Below, piece after piece: positions 34,458 to 42,554 of a DNA stretch of 64,000 nt. Source of the DNA: Kordia antarctica (GTDB taxonomy: Bacteria; Bacteroidota; Bacteroidia; Flavobacteriales; Flavobacteriaceae). The DNA is taken from NCBI RefSeq assembly GCF_009901525.1, contig NZ_CP019288.1, positions 4,927,501-4,991,500 of the forward strand. The letters run 5' to 3'. Made by a program: the position numbers and the translations under genes. The notes under the pieces are model-generated. The model saw only the letters and a program-made list of their open reading frames with translations, was not told where the DNA came from and ran no database searches. Position 1 is the first letter of the stretch; the number at the start of each line of letters is the position of its first letter.

Positions 34458-34640
34458 ATGGGAATGAACAAGAATACTGTACTTGCTTGGGCAACATTGA
34501 TTATGATATTGGTAGGAATTGGATTAATTGCTCTTGGAGCCTTTAGATATGATGATGTTGCTGGATATGGATTTGCGGCAGTTGGTATTGGATTCTTTGC
34601 TATTGCATGGGTTTTTAATGCTTTAAAAGGTCGTGTATAA
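34458..34640 (+). CDS. CAL67264-family small membrane protein
   Basis: The protein has 60 residues with two transmembrane helices (about 8-28 and 36-55), joined by the loop RYDDVAGYG. The sequence matches the Flavobacteriaceae CAL67264-type membrane protein as I remember it, including NALKGRV at the end. Function unknown. It is a single gene preceded by a long, possibly structured leader. Confidence 0.85.
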   Translation: MGMNKNTVLAWATLIMILVGIGLIALGAFRYDDVAGYGFAAVGIGFFAIAWVFNALKGRV

Positions 34641-34794
34641 TTTAGAAAAACGTTCAAAAATAAGTAACTTGCAATGCAAATGAGTTACTTATTTTAGTGA
34701 AAGAGCATAATTCATTGATCTTAATAATTGTATTTTTATAAAATGTAAGAAAGTTCACATTTTAAAATCCAATTAATAGGTTATATAAATATTT

Positions 34795-35325
34795 ATGAAG
34801 TTAGAAATACTCATTAAAAAATTTCAAGAAAAAGATGCCAAAGCATTTGAATCGTTGTACGAAATGTATAATGAAAGCATCTTTGGTGTCGTAAATACAA
34901 TTGTAAGAAATGAAGACATAGCTGCGGAAATAATGCAAGATGTGTTTATAAAAGCATGGAATAAGTCAGATAATTATAATGCTAAAAAAGGTCGTTTTTT
35001 CACGTGGTTACTGAATATTGCTAGAAATGCTGCTATTGATAAGACGCGCTCAAAATCTTTTAAGAACGCTCAACAAAACCATGACATCGATTTTTTCGTA
35101 CATAGTATAGAGACCAATGATAGTTTGGATGAAAAGACGAATGCTATTGGTATTAAAGAGTATGTAAACAAGCTTGCAGATAAGTGTAAAAAGATAATAC
35201 ATTACATTTATTTTAAAGGATACACACAAAAAGAAACGGCTGAAACCCTCGAAATCCCGTTAGGAACTGTAAAAACTAGAAATAGAAATTGTATTAGCGA
35301 ACTTAGAAAAATGTTAGAAGTATAG
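34795..35325 (+). CDS. ECF RNA polymerase sigma factor
   Basis: The protein has 176 residues. Region 2 is visible as NEDIAAEIMQDVFIKAWNKSD with GRFFTWLLNIARNAAIDKTRS, and region 4 as CKKIIHYIYFKGYTQKETAETLEIPLGTVKTRNRNCISELRKML. It directs RNA polymerase to promoters for envelope or oxidative-stress responses in this sigma group. The downstream RskA-like anti-sigma factor begins 2 bp after its stop codon, so translation is coupled. It is SigK-like by partner. Confidence 0.95.
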   Translation: MKLEILIKKFQEKDAKAFESLYEMYNESIFGVVNTIVRNEDIAAEIMQDVFIKAWNKSDNYNAKKGRFFTWLLNIARNAAIDKTRSKSFKNAQQNHDIDFFVHSIETNDSLDEKTNAIGIKEYVNKLADKCKKIIHYIYFKGYTQKETAETLEIPLGTVKTRNRNCISELRKMLEV

Positions 35326-35327
35326 TA

Positions 35328-36134
35328 ATGGATAGTAAAGAATACATAGCATCTGGAATATTAGAACTGTTTGTGGCAGGCGCGCTTTCTGAAAAAGAAA
35401 ACGAAGAAGTGCATGCAATGATGTTGCAGTATCCTGAAGTTACGCAAGAAGTACTTTCTATAGAAGCAGCAATACTTAGTTTAACAGCTGCAACGGCAAG
35501 TAAAGATACTACTGGGATTTTCGAAATTATTAGACAAAAATTAGGACTTACAGAAACAGAAGAAACGAAAGTGATTCCGCTACAAAAACCAAATTCAATA
35601 TTCCGTTATGCAGGTTGGGCAGCCGCAGTTGTAGTAGGAATAGGATTGGTGTTTTCTGTATTAAAAACTAACGATTTACAATCTGAAATAGAAGTTGTTA
35701 CTACAGAGAAAGAAGCGTTAAAAGATCAAATTTATAAAGCCAATAGCGACTTAACTGCAGCTACAGATTTATTAGGTGTTTTACGAACTAAAGATATTAT
35801 TTCGGTGGCACTTGGCGGACAAGCAGTTTCACCAGAATCATATGCGAAAGTATATTGGGATAAAAAGGCAAATAGCATTTACTTAGATTTACAAGGTTTA
35901 CCAGAACCACCAGAAGGGAAAGTATATCAAGTTTGGTCGTTGACACTAAATCCTTTAATACCAACAAGTTTAGGTGTTATTGATGAATTTTCTACGGATA
36001 AAGACAAAGTATTTGACTTGAAAAACGCAAACGAATCAGAAGCATTCGGAATTACTTTAGAGCCAGCTGGCGGAAGTGAATCTCCAAACTTAGAACAATT
36101 GTATACACTTGGTGTCGTTGCTTCGAATCCATAG
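35328..36134 (+). CDS. RskA-like anti-sigma factor
   Basis: The protein has 268 residues. Cytosolic N-terminal part (about 1-85, GILELFVAGALSEKENEEVHAMM) for sigma binding, one transmembrane helix (about 92-109, WAAAVVVGIGLVFSVL), a coiled-coil linker and a periplasmic RskA domain (about 165-268; KVYWDKKANSIYLDLQGLPEPPEGKVYQVWSL). Its last 33 codons reappear as a fragment at 36603-36703, so this 3' end was once duplicated. Coupled to the sigma gene 2 bp upstream. Confidence 0.93.
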   Translation: MDSKEYIASGILELFVAGALSEKENEEVHAMMLQYPEVTQEVLSIEAAILSLTAATASKDTTGIFEIIRQKLGLTETEETKVIPLQKPNSIFRYAGWAAAVVVGIGLVFSVLKTNDLQSEIEVVTTEKEALKDQIYKANSDLTAATDLLGVLRTKDIISVALGGQAVSPESYAKVYWDKKANSIYLDLQGLPEPPEGKVYQVWSLTLNPLIPTSLGVIDEFSTDKDKVFDLKNANESEAFGITLEPAGGSESPNLEQLYTLGVVASNP

Positions 36135-36160
36135 ACAAAATATTTAAAATTTTATAACAT

Positions 36161-36197
36161 AAAAGGTTTTTAGATTCTATCTAGAAGCCTTTTTTTG
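36161..36197 (+). terminator. Terminator of the sigma/anti-sigma operon
   Basis: AAAAGGTTTTTAGA ... TCTAGAAGCCTTTTTTT forms a hairpin ending in T7, 27 bp after the anti-sigma stop. Confidence 0.75.
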
Positions 36198-36220
36198 TTG
36201 TAAGAAAATACTTTTAATAG

Positions 36221-36257
36221 AAAAACCACGGTTAGAACACGTTCTAACCGTAGTTTT
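36221..36257. terminator. Palindromic terminator, copy 1
   Basis: ACGGTTAGAAC / GTTCTAACCGT is a near-perfect inverted repeat with A5 before and T6 after, so it can end transcripts from either side. A diverged copy is at 36763-36804. It separates the anti-sigma gene from the convergent precursor-peptide gene. Confidence 0.8.
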
Positions 36258-36288
36258 TTATACTAGGTATAAAATTATCATTTGGTGA

Positions 36289-36453
36289 TTAACAACAATT
36301 TGATGCACATGTACAGCAATTGGCTTGTTCGCATTTAGTTTCACATGTACAAGTACAATCATCATCAGCATCTCGTAATCCACCTTTAACGTTTTCTAAG
36401 TTACAAATGGCAGTTTTGTTTAATTTCAATGTTTTAAGGCTACTTTTTTTCAT
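36289..36453 (-). CDS. GG-leader natural-product (lanthipeptide-type) precursor peptide 1, Cys-rich core
   Basis: The protein has 54 residues from ATG 36453; a longer start at 36483 adds ten residues not found in its paralogues. The leader MKKSSLKTLKLNKTAI.NLE matches the Bacteroidota KxLKLNKxxIxxL natural-product precursor leaders, and ends VKGG, a GG-type cleavage site for a C39 protease/exporter. The core after GG has nine Cys in 29 residues, including two CC pairs, plus several Asp. The core contains Thr and one Ser, so lanthionine formation is possible but not shown. No LanB/C-like, radical-SAM or C39 transporter gene is in the window. Confidence 0.8.
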   Translation of the reverse strand: MKKSSLKTLKLNKTAICNLENVKGGLRDADDDCTCTCETKCEQANCCTCASNCC

Positions 36454-36602
36454 GATATATAGTTTTATGGTTAATAATATCACAAATATAAAGATAAAAA
36501 TATTAATTAAATTACGGTAAATACTTACAATAATTACGTTATTGTAAGCTTTTTAATTAAAAATTTGAATTTTACTCACAATTTTAAGATCTTTAATGAA
36601 TT

Positions 36603-36703
36603 AATCAGAATCTTTCGGAATTACTTTAGAGCCAACTGGCGGAAGTAAATCTCCAAGCTTAGAACAACTGTACACACTTGGTGTCGTTGCTTCGAATTCA
36701 TAG
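36603..36703 (+). pseudogene. Duplicated 3' fragment of the RskA-like anti-sigma gene
   Basis: This 101-bp stretch aligns without gaps to 36034-36134, the last 33 codons plus stop, with roughly nine base differences. The reading frame is intact (ESFGITLEPTGGSKSPSLE then a QLYTLGVVASNS end) but is preceded at once by an in-frame TAA and has no start, so it is a relic. With its own copy of the palindromic terminator and a second precursor gene, it shows that the block was tandemly duplicated. Confidence 0.9.
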
Positions 36704-36762
36704 TGATGAGAAACTATTTAGTATGAGCAAGAAACATTTCCTTATATTAGAATTACAAGAAT

Positions 36763-36804
36763 AAAAAATCACGGTTAGAACAAATTCTGACCGTGATTTT
36801 TTTT
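36763..36804. terminator. Palindromic terminator, copy 2
   Basis: AAAAAATCACGGTTAGAA / TTCTGACCGTGATTTTTTTT repeats the design of 36221-36257, with differing loop bases. It lies between the anti-sigma relic and precursor gene 2, mirroring the first unit. Confidence 0.8.
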
Positions 36805-36833
36805 GTGTTAATTAGAGATTAACTTTTCATTTT

Positions 36834-36989
36834 TTAAGCTTGATTCATAAACTGACAAGGCTTCTCTGATTTGCATTCACAATACGTTTCACAAGTATCG
36901 GTACAAGGACTTATTCCACCTTTTACGTATTCTAGGCTAGAAATTGCAGTTTTGTTTAATTTCAATGTTTTAAGACTACTTTTTTTCAT
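36834..36989 (-). CDS. GG-leader natural-product precursor peptide 2
   Basis: The protein has 51 residues. The leader is nearly identical to peptide 1 (MKKSSLKTLKLNKTAISSLE, then YVKGG). The core of 26 residues starts ISPCTDTCETYCECK and has five Cys, with no CC pairs. The 5' region TTTTTTCAT and downstream palindrome parallel peptide 1. It is shorter than usual gene-calling cut-offs, so it is easily missed. Leader identity with divergent cores is the normal pattern for ribosomal natural products. Confidence 0.78.
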   Translation of the reverse strand: MKKSSLKTLKLNKTAISSLEYVKGGISPCTDTCETYCECKSEKPCQFMNQA

Positions 36990-37209
36990 GATATGATTTT
37001 TTAATTAATAATCTAAAGCTATAAAGAATAATGAGTTAAATAAAGGAACTGTGGTCGTGATTCATAAATCAAGAGCATAAAGAAGAATTATAGTTTCTTT
37101 TTTCAGACTTAGGATACGAGAAGTAAACCACATTTCGACAAGTTCAATGCGGAAATTTAGCTTCATAGCATGCAATATATTTTTAGGTAATCTTAATGCG
37201 TTTTACTTC

Positions 37210-37374
37210 TTAACAGACTGCAGGACAGCTATTATACAATGATACACAATAGTTGTTTCTGCACTCCGTGAGTCTGTCACTTGGGTTGTAACCGCCATTT
37301 ATACTGTTTTTAGTTTCTAGTTTAGAAATAGCTTTTTTATTCAGCTTGAGCGATTTAAAATTTCTTTTTTTCAT
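37210..37374 (-). CDS. GG-leader natural-product precursor peptide 3
   Basis: The protein has 54 residues. Leader MKKRNFKSLKLNKKAISKLE, ending SINGG; the core begins YNPSDRLTECRNNYCVS and ends YNSCPAVC, with four Cys. The leader is more diverged from peptides 1 and 2 than they are from each other, so it predates their duplication. No anti-sigma relic accompanies it. About 240 bp to its right is the end of the TPR gene, and no modification enzyme is adjacent. Confidence 0.75.
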   Translation of the reverse strand: MKKRNFKSLKLNKKAISKLETKNSINGGYNPSDRLTECRNNYCVSLYNSCPAVC

Positions 37375-37525
37375 GATTTTATTTTTTGGTTAAACATCTC
37401 TAGAAGATAAAAAAAACAAATCGTAATTGCTTACGGGATTGGCGTACTAAAAATTCACGTTAAGTAAATATCCTGATTTTCGACTTTAAAAGCAAAGCGA
37501 TCTAGGATCTCAAAAATAAATCAAA

Positions 37526-37558
37526 CAAAAAAAGACACTTCATTACAAAGTGTCTTCT
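37526..37558 (-). terminator. Terminator of the DUF4331/TPR transcript
   Basis: On the minus strand GACACTTTGTAATGAAGTGTC is followed by T7, about 60 bp after the TPR gene stop. Confidence 0.75.
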
Positions 37559-37617
37559 CAATCAATAAAAACCAATCGCCTAACTTAAAAAAGCTAGCCA
37601 TTTACAGTCTACCAAAA

Positions 37618-38913
37618 CTATAAGCGTTGTATTTTTTCTGTCAATATTGGACCAACTTCAAAGCTACTTTCTAGTAATTCTGCTTTGATGTCCTTAATTG
37701 TTGTTGTGTTTCCGTTTGCTTTCAAAATTTCTGCTGTATGATACATTGCAACAGGTTCAAAAGTTTTGTTTAGTACGTGTTTTTCTATAATTTCTAACGC
37801 TTTGGCGGAATTACCTTGTAAATGATATGTCCAGGCTAACAAATCATACGATTGTGCCGTAGGACGTAAGTGTACTTCTTGTTGTGCAATTTTCAATGCT
37901 TTTTCTGTATCGTTCAATTCTTCAGACAATACAGAAACCGCATATGAACTGTACATTACACCATAATCTTTATCTTCAATAGCAGTTAGGAATGCATTAA
38001 TATTTTTTTCTTTTTCAGCAATATTTCCCATGTATTCGGCTATTTCTGCCTTTAGTAAATAATAATCTGGTGCTTTGTGTTGTGACATAATCGTATCTAA
38101 AATACGCAATGCTTCTTCAGGATTTTTTTCGTGTGAAAATACAATCCAAGCAATTCCTTTCTTCGCATACGCGTCATTTGGATCTAATTCTAATGCTTTC
38201 AAATAATGAGAATATGCATCTTTAATTCTTCCGGCATGACCGTAAAAATCTGCCAAATTTGTATATGACCATTGTTTTAAAAAGCTATTATTTGCATCTT
38301 CAGCTTTAAACTTTGCTTTCTCCATAGCTTTGATAGCTGCCATCAATTTTCCTTCATGATCGTACCATTTGGACAATCTGATTAAGGCATCAAAACTATT
38401 AGTATTTTTAAAATTGTTTAAATACAATTCTGCTTCTGCAATATTGCCAAGTTCTAAATGTACATCAAAAAGCATTTTTTGTGTAGCATCTAAATTTTCG
38501 CCTAAAACTTCTGCTTTCTTTAACAATACTAAAGATTCCTGAAAACGATGTTGCGAAATATAATTTCGAACCAAACTTCTAATATAACCTGCGTTTTTGT
38601 AGTTAGTTCTTTCATTCACAATTTCTAAATGACGTGCAGCTTCCATTAAATGAGAAACTTCTCCAGTCGCTTTAAACAATTGTGAATGTGAACTAGCAAT
38701 TTTTACGTGATATGGATATTGATTTGGGGATTTTTCGAGCTTTGATGTCCAAAAATTAAAAATTTCTGTCGCATCAGTTATGTTTTTATTTTCAGCAACT
38801 TCTAAATACGTGTCATATTCAGCGGAAGCTGTAACTTTTTGAGATTCCTTAGAAGAGCAACTTGCTAATAAAGAAGCGACTATAAGGATTTGAAAAACTG
38901 TTTTGGTATACAT
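37618..38913 (-). CDS. TPR-repeat lipoprotein
   Basis: The protein has 431 residues with a lipoprotein signal (SLLASCSSK, Cys at about 19). Multiple tetratricopeptide-like helical pairs run from about residue 75 to 410; the clearest is AYSHYLKALELDPNDAYAKKGIAWI. TPR arrays mediate protein contacts, so a periplasmic or surface scaffold is likely. It follows the two DUF4331 genes in the same direction, after a 191-bp gap that contains a structured element, and is probably functionally linked to them. Confidence 0.88.
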   Translation of the reverse strand: MYTKTVFQILIVASLLASCSSKESQKVTASAEYDTYLEVAENKNITDATEIFNFWTSKLEKSPNQYPYHVKIASSHSQLFKATGEVSHLMEAARHLEIVNERTNYKNAGYIRSLVRNYISQHRFQESLVLLKKAEVLGENLDATQKMLFDVHLELGNIAEAELYLNNFKNTNSFDALIRLSKWYDHEGKLMAAIKAMEKAKFKAEDANNSFLKQWSYTNLADFYGHAGRIKDAYSHYLKALELDPNDAYAKKGIAWIVFSHEKNPEEALRILDTIMSQHKAPDYYLLKAEIAEYMGNIAEKEKNINAFLTAIEDKDYGVMYSSYAVSVLSEELNDTEKALKIAQQEVHLRPTAQSYDLLAWTYHLQGNSAKALEIIEKHVLNKTFEPVAMYHTAEILKANGNTTTIKDIKAELLESSFEVGPILTEKIQRL

Positions 38914-39028
38914 ATTGATTGTTTTTTAATGAAACTTAATTTTTTGAAATCTGAAAAGATATACTCAAAAATGTAAGTTGAACTGACTCCGTTGTAGAAC
39001 GTAGTCTTGTTAATTTTTTATAATAAAT

Positions 39029-39090
39029 GAGAGCATTTGAAAGATCGTTAAACCAACTAACATTGGGGTGAATGTTACCCAAATGCTCTC
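39029..39090 (-). other. Nested inverted-repeat element between DUF4331 and TPR genes
   Basis: On the minus strand GAGAGCATTTG pairs with CAAATGCTCTC 40 nt later, and inside it TAACATT pairs with AATGTTA around CACCCC. It begins 14 bp after the DUF4331 stop. It may be a transcript-processing site or attenuator; there is no long T run. Confidence 0.45.
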
Positions 39091-39104
39091 TGCAGTAAAT
39101 CAAA

Positions 39105-39662
39105 TTACCAAGGTGAGGCTAAGTATGGGAAAGAGGACAAAAAAGGCTTGTCATTTGCATCTACGTGGTCATCGGAAAGTGTTGGGTTTTCCATGAAATT
39201 TTCTCCACCAAAAATTAATAATAATTCAACTGTAATTACGTCATCTGCCAAAGCACGACCTGTTAATACATTTGTACCATCATAAAAAGTTGTAGTTCCA
39301 TCAAGAGAAACATTCAATACATCTGTAGCTAATAATCCTGTAAAAGCAGCGGCATCTTGTCCTAAAGCATTCTGATCTCCTGCATTTGCAAAGGCTGGAC
39401 TCAGACCTGTTAAGTTTGTTTGAAACATTACTTGGAAAGCTGCGTTTTGTTGCGTTGGAATCGTTGTATTAAATGAATCTTTACTTCCAGAAGAAACAAA
39501 AACAGTATTTACTGCTGGTCTTCCCATTTGATCTTGTTGTGCATACGTTCCTGAAAAGTCAAGTTGTGCACTAGCTACAACGGTATTGTCGTCTGAAGAA
39601 CAACTCGTTAACGTAAAAGCGCTTACGAGAATAATTCCTAAAATTGATTGTATATTTTTCAT
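39105..39662 (-). CDS. DUF4331-like lipoprotein, C-terminal half of the family
   Basis: The protein has 185 residues with a lipoprotein signal (LTSCSSDD, Cys at about 21). GRPAVNTVFV, then KDSFNTTIP, and TGRALADDVITVELLLIFGG match the second half of DUF4331 proteins, which in other bacteria are single chains of about 450-500 residues. It starts 31 bp after the partner gene carrying the first half. Function unknown; lipid-anchored periplasmic or surface location. Confidence 0.8.
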   Translation of the reverse strand: MKNIQSILGIILVSAFTLTSCSSDDNTVVASAQLDFSGTYAQQDQMGRPAVNTVFVSSGSKDSFNTTIPTQQNAAFQVMFQTNLTGLSPAFANAGDQNALGQDAAAFTGLLATDVLNVSLDGTTTFYDGTNVLTGRALADDVITVELLLIFGGENFMENPTLSDDHVDANDKPFLSSFPYLASPW

Positions 39663-39693
39663 TTCTTTTTTGTTTAAATTTTGATTGAATTGA

Positions 39694-40344
39694 TTATTGT
39701 TTTCCTTTAGCTTCTACCCAAGTGTTGATAGTTCCTGAACCACCAATTAGTGATTTTGGCACTTGTACAACAATTGATAATACATTAGAACCTGCAAATG
39801 TATCAGCTCCTGGATTGTTAAAAGCCGTTGCGTTACCTGCGATAATTTGTCCGTACTGTGCGAAATCCATAAAGAAAGGATCATCTCTTGGTCCTGCGAA
39901 AAACGTCATTCCACTATTAGTTGCTGTAATTGCAGTACTTCCGTATGCTGTAATATCTACAGATGAAGCTGTTCCAGAAGTTTCAACAACACTGTTCAAT
40001 CCTGCTGCACTTGGCGCGATTGGTCCAAAAAAGTACATTTTTCCGTCTCTTGGAATTGCTTGAATCACTAAATCTTCTACATTGTCTCCGGTAGTGTCAA
40101 TATTAATTTCAATTAATGTGTTTTCGTTAAACGAAGCACTAGAAGTTGCTGTCGGACTTAACAATCCTTGTGTATTTACTACAAAAGCAATCGTGTTCGT
40201 ATCTGCTCCTTGAAAGGCGTAGAAATCGGTAATATCAGAAGTTGTTCCTTGTACAGCTGGCGCGTCAATGTGATCTGCTGCTATCAAAAAGAAACTTCCC
40301 ACCAATACAATGCTGATTCCTAAAATGGTTGTTACTCGTTTCAT
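39694..40344 (-). CDS. DUF4331-like exported protein, N-terminal half of the family
   Basis: The protein has 216 residues with a hydrophobic N-terminal signal (residues 1-23). ADHIDAPAVQGTTSDITDFYAFQ is the characteristic DUF4331 opening, and MTFFAGPRDDPFFMDFAQY and IVVQVPKSLIGG follow. It lacks the C-terminal part, supplied by the next gene. The two may associate as a heteromer. The gene is first in the DUF4331-DUF4331-TPR run. The upstream 40345-40664 is A/T-rich intergenic DNA shared with ettA and shows no gene. Confidence 0.82.
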   Translation of the reverse strand: MKRVTTILGISIVLVGSFFLIAADHIDAPAVQGTTSDITDFYAFQGADTNTIAFVVNTQGLLSPTATSSASFNENTLIEINIDTTGDNVEDLVIQAIPRDGKMYFFGPIAPSAAGLNSVVETSGTASSVDITAYGSTAITATNSGMTFFAGPRDDPFFMDFAQYGQIIAGNATAFNNPGADTFAGSNVLSIVVQVPKSLIGGSGTINTWVEAKGKQ

Positions 40345-40626
40345 AATTTAAAAGTTTTTATTAGATTTTTATTGTTTCCATTATATACGAGAACAAAGGC
40401 AACATGGTTTTATGAAAGTGAGAAAAAGTTTAAGAAAAGTTTAATAGTTTATGAGTTTATATGTTTAATTAGTTGATAATCAGTTTTTTATTTATTTTTA
40501 AAAATTTGTGTAAAAAGATATTTCTTTCTTGATTTAATTTAATGAAATACTAATTTTGGAAGAAATCGAGTTAGAAATTTCAATTTTTAAATTTTTAATC
40601 ATTGAATCTTTCAATCAACAATTATG

Positions 40627-40634
40627 TATATTTG
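40627..40634 (+). promoter_or_regulatory. -7 promoter box TATATTTG of ettA
   Basis: TATATTTG fits TAnnTTTG, and ends 30 bp before the ettA ATG at 40665. Confidence 0.55.
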
Positions 40635-40664
40635 CTACATAGCAATTAAATTAAAGAATCAAAT

Positions 40665-42356
40665 ATGTCAGACGATAAGAAAGTTATCTTTTCCATGAAT
40701 AAGGTTTCCAAAACCTATCAAAGTACTAACAAGCAAGTTTTAAAAGATATATACCTAAGTTTTTTCTACGGAGCCAAAATCGGAATTCTCGGTTTAAACG
40801 GTTCTGGTAAATCTACTTTGCTTAAAATTATTGCAGGTGTAGAGAAAAACTATCAAGGTGACGTTACGTTTTTGCCAGGTTACAAAGTTGGATATTTAGA
40901 ACAAGAACCTTTATTAGACGAAACAAAAACGGTAATAGAAGTTGTAAAAGAAGGTGTTGCCGAAACAGTGGCAATTCTTGATGAATACAACAAAATCAAT
41001 GACATGTTCGGATTGGAAGAAGTTTATTCTGATGCAGACAAAATGGACAAGTTAATGGCGCAACAAGCCGATTTGCAAGATAAAATTGATGCTTCAAACG
41101 CTTGGGAATTAGATACCAAACTTGAAATTGCAATGGACGCATTACGTACGCCAGAACCAGACAAACTAATTGGTGTACTTTCTGGTGGAGAACGTCGCCG
41201 TGTTGCATTATGTCGTTTATTATTACAAGAACCAGAAATATTATTACTAGATGAGCCAACAAACCACTTGGATGCAGAATCTGTACATTGGTTAGAGCAT
41301 CATTTAGCACAATATAAAGGAACCGTAATCGCGGTAACGCACGATAGATATTTCTTAGATAATGTTGCGGGTTGGATTTTAGAATTGGATAGAGGAGAAG
41401 GAATTCCTTGGAAAGGAAACTATTCTTCTTGGTTAGATCAAAAATCTACGCGTATGGCGCAAGAAAGCAAAACAGCTTCTAAACGTCAGAAAACATTAGA
41501 ACGAGAATTAGAATGGGTTCGTCAAGGAGCAAAAGGTCGTCAAACCAAGCAAAAAGCACGTTTGAAGAACTATGACAAATTAATGAGTCAAGATCAAAAA
41601 CAAATGGACGAGAAATTGGAAATCTACATTCCAAATGGTCCACGTTTAGGAACCAATGTGATTGAAGCAACAGGCGTTTCAAAAGCATTTGGCGATAAAT
41701 TATTATATGAAGACTTAGCATTCAACTTACCACAAGCAGGAATTGTTGGTGTAATTGGTCCGAATGGAGCTGGAAAAACAACCATTTTCAAAATGATTAT
41801 GGGCGAAGAAAAACCAGATAAAGGAAGTTTCACTGTTGGTGACACGGCAAAAATTGCCTATGTAGATCAAGCGCATTCAAATATTGACCAAGAAAAATCA
41901 ATTTGGGCAAACTTCTCTGGCGAGCAAGAATTGGTGATGATGGGCGGAAAGCAAGTAAACTCTAGAGCGTATTTAAGCCGATTCAACTTTGCAGGAAGCG
42001 AGCAGAATAAAAAGGTAAGCGCACTTTCTGGTGGAGAACGCAACCGATTACATTTAGCCATGACGCTAAAAGAAGAAGGAAACGTTTTATTACTGGATGA
42101 GCCAACAAACGATTTGGATGTTAACACATTACGAGCATTGGAAGAAGGTTTGGAAAACTTTGCAGGTTGCGCCGTAGTAATTTCACACGATAGATGGTTT
42201 TTAGATCGTGTTTGTACACATATCCTAGCATTTGAAGGTAATTCGGAAGTATATTTCTTTGAAGGAAGCTTCTCAGAATATGAAGAAAATAAAAAGAAAC
42301 GTTTAGGTGGCGACTTGATGCCGAAACGTATAAAATATAAGAAGTTGATTCGTTAG
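40665..42356 (+). CDS. ettA: Energy-dependent translational throttle protein EttA (ABC-F)
   Basis: The protein has 563 residues and two ABC ATPase domains with no membrane segments. Walker A GLNGSGKST and GPNGAGKTT, signatures LSGGERRR and LSGGERNR, and Walker B LLLDEPTNHLD and LLLDEPTNDLD are all present, with the charged linker of the P-site tRNA interaction motif between them. ABC-F proteins act on the ribosome E site; EttA gates entry into elongation according to ADP/ATP. It is not an exporter despite lying near the peptide precursors. A strong terminator follows. Confidence 0.95.
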   Translation: MSDDKKVIFSMNKVSKTYQSTNKQVLKDIYLSFFYGAKIGILGLNGSGKSTLLKIIAGVEKNYQGDVTFLPGYKVGYLEQEPLLDETKTVIEVVKEGVAETVAILDEYNKINDMFGLEEVYSDADKMDKLMAQQADLQDKIDASNAWELDTKLEIAMDALRTPEPDKLIGVLSGGERRRVALCRLLLQEPEILLLDEPTNHLDAESVHWLEHHLAQYKGTVIAVTHDRYFLDNVAGWILELDRGEGIPWKGNYSSWLDQKSTRMAQESKTASKRQKTLERELEWVRQGAKGRQTKQKARLKNYDKLMSQDQKQMDEKLEIYIPNGPRLGTNVIEATGVSKAFGDKLLYEDLAFNLPQAGIVGVIGPNGAGKTTIFKMIMGEEKPDKGSFTVGDTAKIAYVDQAHSNIDQEKSIWANFSGEQELVMMGGKQVNSRAYLSRFNFAGSEQNKKVSALSGGERNRLHLAMTLKEEGNVLLLDEPTNDLDVNTLRALEEGLENFAGCAVVISHDRWFLDRVCTHILAFEGNSEVYFFEGSFSEYEENKKKRLGGDLMPKRIKYKKLIR

Positions 42357-42414
42357 GCTTCGAAAGGTTTATGTTGAGCTAAGTCGAAATACTCAGCCTA
42401 CTAATTTATATGAA

Positions 42415-42450
42415 AACAAAAAACCTCGCTAGTTGCGAGGTTTTTTGTTT
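42415..42450 (+). terminator. Terminator of ettA
   Basis: AAAAAACCTCGC-TAGTT-GCGAGGTTTTTTG is a GC-rich stem with flanking A and T runs, about 60 bp after the ettA stop. Confidence 0.9.
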
Positions 42451-42554
42451 AATTATCAGCAACTTAAATTTTTTAAAGATACATTTTATGTACAATTGTA
42501 TTCTGTGTCTCTATTTGACCGTAAATTAAAGCAAATAAAAAGAAGGAATAATTT

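Noticed and set aside
36603-36703. A separate small gene with a readable frame
   Set aside because: It has no start codon, an in-frame TAA directly precedes it, and it is a copy of the anti-sigma 3' end.
40665-42356. ABC protein as exporter for the nearby GG-leader peptides
   Set aside because: It is a soluble ABC-F (EttA) with two ATPase domains and no membrane or C39 peptidase domain.
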